Positions 15,831-20,676 of a stretch of DNA of 20,676 nt are shown here, piece by piece. The notes below the pieces were generated by a model. That model saw only the letters and a list, made by a program, of their open reading frames with translations. It was not told where the DNA came from and did no database searches. A program made the translations under genes and the position numbers. Position 1 is the first letter of the stretch; each line of letters begins with the position of its first letter. The DNA comes from JAZDHV01 sp043810355 (GTDB taxonomy: Archaea; Nanobdellota; Nanobdellia; Woesearchaeales; JAGVYU01), in NCBI GenBank assembly GCA_043810355.1, contig JBDROB010000077.1, forward strand, positions 1 to 20,676, in the 5' to 3' direction.

Positions 15831-15844
15831 TATTTTTAAATTTG
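15831..15844. promoter_or_regulatory. Single symmetric TATA box for two divergent leaderless folate genes
   Basis: The 51-bp gap between folD and the cyclo-ligase gene contains one box, TATTTTTAAATTTG, with TTTAAA at 15835-15840. Its centre is about 24.5 nt from the rightward ATG (15862) and about 27.5 nt from the leftward ATG (15810). Both distances fit leaderless archaeal transcripts, so the same box probably drives both genes. Confidence 0.5.
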
Positions 15845-15861
15845 TTGATATTCCAGTATTT

Positions 15862-16323
15862 ATGCCAGATGATTTTGAAAATAGGGTGATTGAAGAGTGC
15901 AGGCCTTATGATAACATATTTATCTTTGTAGGAAAAAAAGATGAGCCAAACACCCTGCCTATAATTGAGACTCTTTTAAAGAAAAACAAGAATATTGTTG
16001 TCCCAGTGATTGATGGTGATGATCTGATCCTGTCAAAGATCAATAACAATAAAGACTTAGAACCTTCAACATTTGGAATATTAGAGCCAAAAAATATTGT
16101 TGATTTCCAAAAGCAGGATATAGACATCTTTTTTGTCCCAGGAACATTATTTGACAAATATGGTAACAGGAAAGGCCGAGGAAAAGGCTATTTTGACAGG
16201 TTTCTCAAAGATATCAAAGGTAAAAAGCCGATAATCGGTCTCTGCAACAGTAACCAATATGTTGACAGTATTCAACCAAATGAAACAGACATCCCAGTCG
16301 ATAAAGTAATAGTAAAAAAATAG
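15862..16323 (+). CDS. 5-formyltetrahydrofolate cyclo-ligase, N-terminally short
   Basis: A 153-residue MTHFS/YgfA-family enzyme (5-formyl-THF plus ATP to 5,10-methenyl-THF). Seen: GILEP (72-76), the ATP/folate loop PGTLFDKYGNRKGRGKGYFDRFL (within 93-115) and the C-terminal PNETDIPVDKVI (139-150). The family is normally near 180-200 residues. The usual basic N-terminal helix that helps bind ATP and folate is missing. Upstream in frame there is no start codon before a TAA at 15820-15822, and the TATA box spacing fits ATG 15862, so the shortness seems real. It may be a reduced but active form, or have lost full activity. Confidence 0.85.
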   Translation: MPDDFENRVIEECRPYDNIFIFVGKKDEPNTLPIIETLLKKNKNIVVPVIDGDDLILSKINNNKDLEPSTFGILEPKNIVDFQKQDIDIFFVPGTLFDKYGNRKGRGKGYFDRFLKDIKGKKPIIGLCNSNQYVDSIQPNETDIPVDKVIVKK

Positions 16324-16542
16324 GAAATTCTATCCCTATCTTTGTCAGTAATAACTTTAGAATCCCATCCTTCTAGGTATAAACTTAAGAATATGAAATC
16401 AAAAACCGAATTTCACCCGATTAAATAATCAATTGAAATTCGTAAAATATTAATAAAAATTCACCTTTAACCTTTTCCTGCCTAATCTTATAATTTCTTA
16501 CACAAATCTTTTTAAATACAAATCCACTTAGAAAATATTAAT
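16324..16542 (+). promoter_or_regulatory. Intergenic region with inverted repeat and leaderless promoter for the formyltransferase
   Basis: CGAATTTCA (16407-16415) and TGAAATTCG (16434-16442) form a perfect 9-bp inverted repeat with an 18-nt spacer containing AATCAAT. A TATA box, TTTTTAAATA (about 16510-16519), lies about 28 nt before ATG 16543, so the transcript is probably leaderless. The inverted repeat is about 65 bp upstream of the box. No gene longer than about 11 codons is seen. Confidence 0.45.
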
Positions 16543-17937
16543 ATGAAATATATCATAGTCGCTTCTGACGAGCCATATATCAGGAAGCATGTGGATGATT
16601 TGCTTAGGCATATCAATCAAGATGTCATAGCAATAGTGAAAGTCAACCATAAACTTAATATCAAAAACATACTTCTGGCAATGACAATCTATTCCTTCAA
16701 ACAGAAATTAAATATGTTTTCCAATAGTCTCATGTCAATCAGCAAGAAATATTCGATTCCTTTTCACAAAGTGGATCATGTAAACAGCGAATATTTTATT
16801 TCCCTTCTAAATAATTATAATCCAGATATTGTCATATACAAGGCACATCAGATTGTAAAGGAAGAATTGGTCCAAAAATATTTCTTCCTCTCATCTCATG
16901 GTTCTTTATTGCCAAAATACAGGGGAGGTTTCTCTATTTTCTGGCAGTTCATGAATGATGACCAGGAGTTTGGCATGAGCATAATGAGATTGGATAAAGG
17001 GCTTGACACAGGTAATGTTTTGTCCCAAGAATCATATATTAGGAATCCTGGTGAAAATCTTCCATTTGTCTATCAAAAGATATTTGATTTAGCCACAATT
17101 CAGATCCTAAAGACGCTAAAATCTATAGAGGACAAAAAGGTTATGCCTATAAAACTTAAAGGTGAGCCTTCTTTTTATAAATCTCCAAAGATCAAGGACA
17201 TTATCAGATTCTGGTTTAGGAAAAAAAGGATAATCCCCAAACCTGTTCCCTCAAAATCCATTCCTAAAAAGAGTCTAAAGGTGAAAATAAAAAATTATGA
17301 AAAAAAATACGAACCTGACATCAGAAGATTATGTGTTGATACTGCCTTTTTTGGAAATTCTTTTCAAGCTTTTATCGAAGACCCTAATATATATGCTGAT
17401 TTTGCCACAGATCTGCTTAATTATTTCCCTGAATCTTGTTTTGTAGCCACAGTGAGAGATAAGAGAGATAATGGAGGTGAAAAAGTAGTGGGTTATCTGA
17501 TAGGATGCTTGGATTCAAGAAAATATTATACTCAATTGAAAAGTCAGACTAACAGGTTATTATTAAAGAAATTCTTGACAGGAAGATATAAGATAACCTT
17601 CAGGACATTAAGATATCTTTTTTTGTCTGCTTTGCATCTGTTTTTCAAGGCAATTGATAGGCCTTATGAATACCCTGCCAACCTTCATATAGGGATTGAT
17701 ATGAATTACAGGAGTCTAGGGATTGGAAGAAAATTGATGGATTCTTTCCATAGATATGTAAAAGATAGTAATATTGATAAGATTCATATCAATACTACCA
17801 CAGGCCATCAGGCAGCAATCAAATTCTATGAAAAATTAGGTTATAAAATTCATAACAATAAAAAATCCTTTTTATGGTCTAAGATGGCAAAAAGAAGAAT
17901 TGATGATGTTATTTATGTTAAGGACTTAAATGAATAA
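16543..17937 (+). CDS. Formyltransferase-GNAT acetyltransferase fusion
   Basis: A 464-residue two-domain protein. Residues about 1-205 are a formyltransferase fold (Fmt/ArnA-N/GART-N family): DIVIYKAHQIV (95-105), then SSHGSLLPKYRGGFSIFW (117-134) and LDKGLDTGNVL (150-160, with Asp155 as the expected catalytic Asp). His119 is kept, but the usual Asn of N-x-H-x-SLLP is Ser117. A basic Pro/Lys-rich linker (about 225-245) leads to a GNAT domain (about 246-460) with the acetyl-CoA loop RSLGIGRKLM (390-399) and the C-terminal TTTGHQAAIKFYEKLGYK. The likely role is acylating an amino sugar: formyl from 10-formyl-THF, acetyl from acetyl-CoA. Methionyl-tRNA formylation is unlikely in an archaeon. Neighbours are the folate genes and a convergent NodB deacetylase. 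Confidence 0.85.
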   Translation: MKYIIVASDEPYIRKHVDDLLRHINQDVIAIVKVNHKLNIKNILLAMTIYSFKQKLNMFSNSLMSISKKYSIPFHKVDHVNSEYFISLLNNYNPDIVIYKAHQIVKEELVQKYFFLSSHGSLLPKYRGGFSIFWQFMNDDQEFGMSIMRLDKGLDTGNVLSQESYIRNPGENLPFVYQKIFDLATIQILKTLKSIEDKKVMPIKLKGEPSFYKSPKIKDIIRFWFRKKRIIPKPVPSKSIPKKSLKVKIKNYEKKYEPDIRRLCVDTAFFGNSFQAFIEDPNIYADFATDLLNYFPESCFVATVRDKRDNGGEKVVGYLIGCLDSRKYYTQLKSQTNRLLLKKFLTGRYKITFRTLRYLFLSALHLFFKAIDRPYEYPANLHIGIDMNYRSLGIGRKLMDSFHRYVKDSNIDKIHINTTTGHQAAIKFYEKLGYKIHNNKKSFLWSKMAKRRIDDVIYVKDLNE

Positions 17938-17968
17938 TTCATTTATTTTACTAATTAAATTTCTTTCA

Positions 17969-18793
17969 CTAATTCCTATTTGCAATCTCCTTCATTGTCT
18001 TTAGCTCATAATTCTCTTTAAAATATTTTAGCATCCCCTCAAAATACAGGATTCTCTTCTGATAAGGTATTTTTTTAAAAAGTCCAGAGGAGATTCCTCC
18101 TTCAAAAATTATTTCATTGTTAAAGAATTCAGTTGTATGGATTGCGTAATTGAGTGTCTGTTTCCTTATAAGAGGATATATTTTTTTAGACAATTTATAG
18201 TTGAAGAAAAGAGAGGCGCTCAACAGAGGATATCCTAAGTATTTGTTTATAGGAATCTCGACTAATCCTTTCATATTTGGTTTTAGTAACAATTCATGGA
18301 ATCTCTGTGTTGTTATAAGTTTGCCATATTTCAGTTTTAGGCTTTTCTTGAGCAGATAATACACAATTGATGTGTTCAATGAGCTGTCATACTTGTAATT
18401 GAGATTCTTCAATGCCATAATGATATCATTATTGATAGTGTATCCTGGAGCCCTGAAACCAATTACTTTCTGTCCGCTCACATCTTCAAGTGCTTCATGG
18501 GATCTTTTGATGTCATCAAATATCTTGTCATACCCTAGATATGCTAATTGTTTGTTGTGTGAATGAGAGTGATTTGCAATCTCATAGTCTTTCGCTAGAT
18601 TTTTTATAATACTCTTAAAAGGAGCACAATCCTTGCCAATTACAAAAAAAGTTGCTGGTATATCATGCTTTCTTAATAATATGAGAAGTTTAGGCAGCAT
18701 CTTTTTATATGTGATTGCTCTTAATTCATATGAATCTTTATTTACTAAATCTTCGCATAAAGTGTCCATATCCACATTGACACAGCCTTTCAT
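17969..18793 (-). CDS. NodB-type polysaccharide deacetylase (CE4/ArnD-like), copy 2
   Basis: A 274-residue NodB-homology enzyme, also without a signal peptide. Motifs: VDMD (D8, D10), NHSHSH (His75 and His79 as metal ligands), FRAPGY (R114) and AIHTTEF with the late catalytic His219. It differs clearly from the copy at 10748-11572 outside these motifs, so the two are probably not recent duplicates and may act on different substrates. It starts 17 bp after the FAD oxidoreductase gene on the same strand (an operon) and ends 31 bp from the convergent formyltransferase-GNAT gene. Removing an acyl group that the fusion enzyme then replaces would be a coherent pair; this is inference. Confidence 0.87.
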   Translation of the reverse strand: MKGCVNVDMDTLCEDLVNKDSYELRAITYKKMLPKLLILLRKHDIPATFFVIGKDCAPFKSIIKNLAKDYEIANHSHSHNKQLAYLGYDKIFDDIKRSHEALEDVSGQKVIGFRAPGYTINNDIIMALKNLNYKYDSSLNTSIVYYLLKKSLKLKYGKLITTQRFHELLLKPNMKGLVEIPINKYLGYPLLSASLFFNYKLSKKIYPLIRKQTLNYAIHTTEFFNNEIIFEGGISSGLFKKIPYQKRILYFEGMLKYFKENYELKTMKEIANRN

Positions 18794-18810
18794 TTTTCCA
18801 ACTCATATGT

Positions 18811-20271
18811 TCATAGCTTAAAATCTTTTATCGGAGCTTCTTTTCCCTCAAGCTTATGTTTTGCATATTTTTCCACTTCTGTGTACCATCTTTTGCTGTC
18901 TGACCCATCCATCACAAATGATGCCGACATAAATCCCATCTCCATGCTGTCATGCATGTCATTATTTAAGAAAAGTCCTTGTCTGCCTATAGAAAATAGG
19001 TTATTGATATTTGATAAATTTTCAATTATATTATTTAGCTTAATATCAAAATCAATAGTATATATTGGATATGCATCTTTGAGATTTAATACAAAATATT
19101 TATCAACAAGTTCTTCCCCTAATCCAAGATTTTTAAAGTCCTTGAGTGCGACCTGATATATCTCTTTATCACTCATGTTCCATATTTCATCCCCTTGATT
19201 ACAGCATATCTCAAAGCATAAGACTGTTTTTCCGGTTGGGCATGTCTTTTCGCTTAGGTTCTTCTGTTCACTAACTCTGTTGGATATAAAATTATTATCG
19301 AGAAAATATATCCATTGTGATTTAGAGAACCTTTCTTTGTTTATTAAGATATTCACAAGCCTTAAATCTCTGTATTTTAATTCTTTTATTTCTTCTATCA
19401 CTTCCTTGCTTAGATTTTGTGTGATTAATGGAATTAAATATTTTAGTGGTATTGTTGAGATCAGATATGAACATTTAGCATTAAAGGTTTTGCCATCTTT
19501 TGAATATTTCAATGTTCTTACTTTTCCATCTCCAGTATTTATTTCTTCAATATTTGCTTCAGTTGCAATTTCCCCGCCTATTGATCTATATTTTTCAGCT
19601 AATCTTTCAAAAAGAATGCTGATTCCGCTTGGAGGATAGATATATTCTTTGTGATAGGTCCTTTTTGAAGGAATATCTATCCCTAATATTTCAAGGATGA
19701 TGTTGAATATATTCAGGTTAGTTATCTTTTGCTGAGCCAGCTTGACAGACAATTTTTTTGGAGAAATCCCCCAAACTCTCTCGCTGTAATCTCCAAAGCA
19801 GAGCTTATACAATGTGTTTCCAAAATATTTCTTTCCCCATTCTTCAAATGATTTTTCTTCAATCCGAAATATTTTATGGTGCAGATAGACAAAAAATGCA
19901 ATAAAATAATCAAAAAGCATTCTTAATGTCAGGAATGGATTTAATTTGACCATTGGTTCTGTTATTCTCAGAGGATAATCAAAGAATTTCCCTTTTAGCA
20001 GTACTTTTATATCTCTTTTCTTTACTACATATTCTTCATCTAGTATTTCTTTTACAAAATCCATAATCTGTTGATTTTTGAAATGAAATGCATGAGGTCC
20101 ATAATCCAAGATAACACCATCTTTTCTTACAGATTTTGATGATCCTCCTACATTTACGTCTTTTTCTAGAATAAGCACATTTTTCCCATCTTTTCTGAGC
20201 TTATAACCTGCTGCTAGCCCTGCAGGCCCTGCACCCAGAATCACAACATCATACTTTAAAACATCATCCAT
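18811..20271 (-). CDS. FAD-dependent oxidoreductase, UGM/protoporphyrinogen-oxidase-like
   Basis: About 486 residues from ATG 20271; a longer frame from ATG 20331 adds 20 residues ahead of the nucleotide-binding motif and looks spurious. Seen: VVILGAGPAGLAAG (9-22, GxGxxG Rossmann motif), LILEK ending beta 2 with the ribose-binding Glu, GGSSKS (38-43), DYGPHAFHF, a central FGDYSERVWGISP block (conserved in glycan-cluster members of this family) and a C-terminal GRQGLF...DSMEMGFMSA FAD-binding region. Family members include UDP-galactopyranose mutase and amine or protoporphyrinogen oxidases. Its placement with a deacetylase suggests a nucleotide- or lipid-linked sugar substrate rather than a porphyrin. 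Exact reaction unknown. Confidence 0.85.
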   Translation of the reverse strand: MDDVLKYDVVILGAGPAGLAAGYKLRKDGKNVLILEKDVNVGGSSKSVRKDGVILDYGPHAFHFKNQQIMDFVKEILDEEYVVKKRDIKVLLKGKFFDYPLRITEPMVKLNPFLTLRMLFDYFIAFFVYLHHKIFRIEEKSFEEWGKKYFGNTLYKLCFGDYSERVWGISPKKLSVKLAQQKITNLNIFNIILEILGIDIPSKRTYHKEYIYPPSGISILFERLAEKYRSIGGEIATEANIEEINTGDGKVRTLKYSKDGKTFNAKCSYLISTIPLKYLIPLITQNLSKEVIEEIKELKYRDLRLVNILINKERFSKSQWIYFLDNNFISNRVSEQKNLSEKTCPTGKTVLCFEICCNQGDEIWNMSDKEIYQVALKDFKNLGLGEELVDKYFVLNLKDAYPIYTIDFDIKLNNIIENLSNINNLFSIGRQGLFLNNDMHDSMEMGFMSASFVMDGSDSKRWYTEVEKYAKHKLEGKEAPIKDFKL

Positions 20272-20341
20272 TTTTATTACCTTTATTAACTGAAATTCAA
20301 AGTTTAAATCCCCATACCAAGGTATTAACATCTCCTTATAA
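20272..20341 (-). promoter_or_regulatory. Leader and TATA candidates for the FAD oxidoreductase operon
   Basis: Two boxes are possible on the minus strand: TTTAAA (20303-20308, about 35 nt before ATG 20271) and TTTTATAAG (about 20335-20343), which would give a leader of about 43 nt with AAAGGT eight nt before the start. The second abuts the direct repeats at 20354-20384. Confidence 0.35.
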
Positions 20342-20384
20342 AAGTTTTCGTTTCTTCGAACGCTAAGTGAGAAAACTTCGAACG
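20342..20384. repeat. Direct-repeat/inverted-repeat operator candidate
   Basis: CTTCGAACG occurs at 20354-20362 and 20376-20384, a 22-bp period of about two helical turns. Overlapping it, AAGTTTTC (20342-20349) and GAAAACTT (20371-20378) form a perfect 8-bp inverted repeat. It lies directly upstream of a candidate TATA box for the FAD oxidoreductase/deacetylase operon. Confidence 0.5.
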
Positions 20385-20676
20385 TATAATAAGAGGAATT
20401 GAAAAATTAATGAATGGAGTGACAAACTTTTGATTTTTTGGCTTTTTTACCTCATAAGATGCATTTCATCATATCACCAGAAAGAATAAGGATGTAATGA
20501 GTAAAAAAAGGATGTCAGAGAGTGTGATGCGAATGCACTGGACATCCATGAGAATTCTAGGTTGAACAAGAAGATTGCTCTCCTTATCCTCCCTAATTAT
20601 TTTTCCGTTACATATTAATATAACCTCCTCATATATAAATATATAGGCTTTGAACGACAAACATCCATACGAACTC
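20385..20676. other. Non-coding right edge with one hairpin
   Basis: No convincing gene is seen. An imperfect long hairpin lies at 20510-20547: GGATGTC with GACATCC outside, AGTG with CACT inside, around an ATGCGAA loop region. A minus-strand TATATTTATATATG run followed by GAGGAGG (about 20611-20617) looks like a promoter with Shine-Dalgarno site, but the ATG that follows is immediately closed by TAA. Confidence 0.4.

Noticed and set aside
20272..20331. 20-residue N-terminal extension of the FAD oxidoreductase
   Set aside because: The GxGxxG motif normally lies within the first 10-20 residues, which fits ATG 20271. The extension overlaps a TTTAAA promoter candidate.
20469..20660. 63-codon minus-strand frame at the right edge
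   Set aside because: It needs a TTG start, has no recognisable motif and crosses the hairpin at 20510-20547. The only good Shine-Dalgarno site points to an ATG directly followed by TAA.

Overview
The window looks like an AT-rich archaeal chromosome segment, most likely from a DPANN-type lineage (Woesearchaeota/Pacearchaeota-like). Reasons: several proteins carry archaeal class III (type IV pilin-like) signal peptides; promoters look archaeal (TTTAAA/TTTATAA boxes about 25 nt before the start codon, many apparently leaderless genes, few Shine-Dalgarno sites); secreted proteins are rich in N-X-S/T sequons. The metabolic genes are a tetrahydrofolate set of bacterial type. The lineage is inferred from style only; there is no rRNA or tRNA gene.

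Layout. (1) 1-217: left edge with two strong hairpins and possibly the start of a leftward gene. (2) 239-5109: five co-directional genes for pilin-like or secreted membrane-anchored proteins, including a large Ig-domain adhesin-like protein. (3) 5172-8992: a GT2 glycosyltransferase, divergent from a pair of 4-TM SMR/EamA-like transporters, a 55-residue membrane protein and a GT39/GT83-like GT-C glycosyltransferase. (4) 9079-11572: a radical SAM/B12-binding-type protein and a NodB polysaccharide deacetylase. (5) 11617-11762: a compact, TIR-bounded, highly structured MITE-like insertion between divergent promoters. (6) 11845-16323: a one-carbon/folate block, glyA-folC, yhhQ, folD and a short 5-formyl-THF cyclo-ligase. 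(7) 16543-20271: a formyltransferase-GNAT fusion, a second NodB deacetylase and a UDP-galactopyranose-mutase/protoporphyrinogen-oxidase-like FAD protein. (8) 20272-20676: non-coding with repeats and a hairpin.

How it may work together. The families present match, one for one, most of the bacterial Arn (4-amino-arabinose) logic: sugar-nucleotide formyltransferase (ArnA N-domain), GT2 (ArnC), NodB deformylase/deacetylase (ArnD, twice), two small paired SMR transporters (ArnE/ArnF) and a GT39/83 transferase (ArnT). The folate block could supply the 10-formyl-THF used by the formyltransferase. This suggests an archaeal pathway that builds, acylates or deacylates, flips and transfers a lipid-linked amino sugar to surface glycans or glycoproteins, possibly the sequon-rich pilin/adhesin proteins encoded alongside. 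It is a family-level inference. No aminotransferase or sugar-nucleotide dehydratase is in the window. Three similar inverted-repeat motifs between genes of this region, and a related-looking direct repeat, may be shared operators or a small repeat family.
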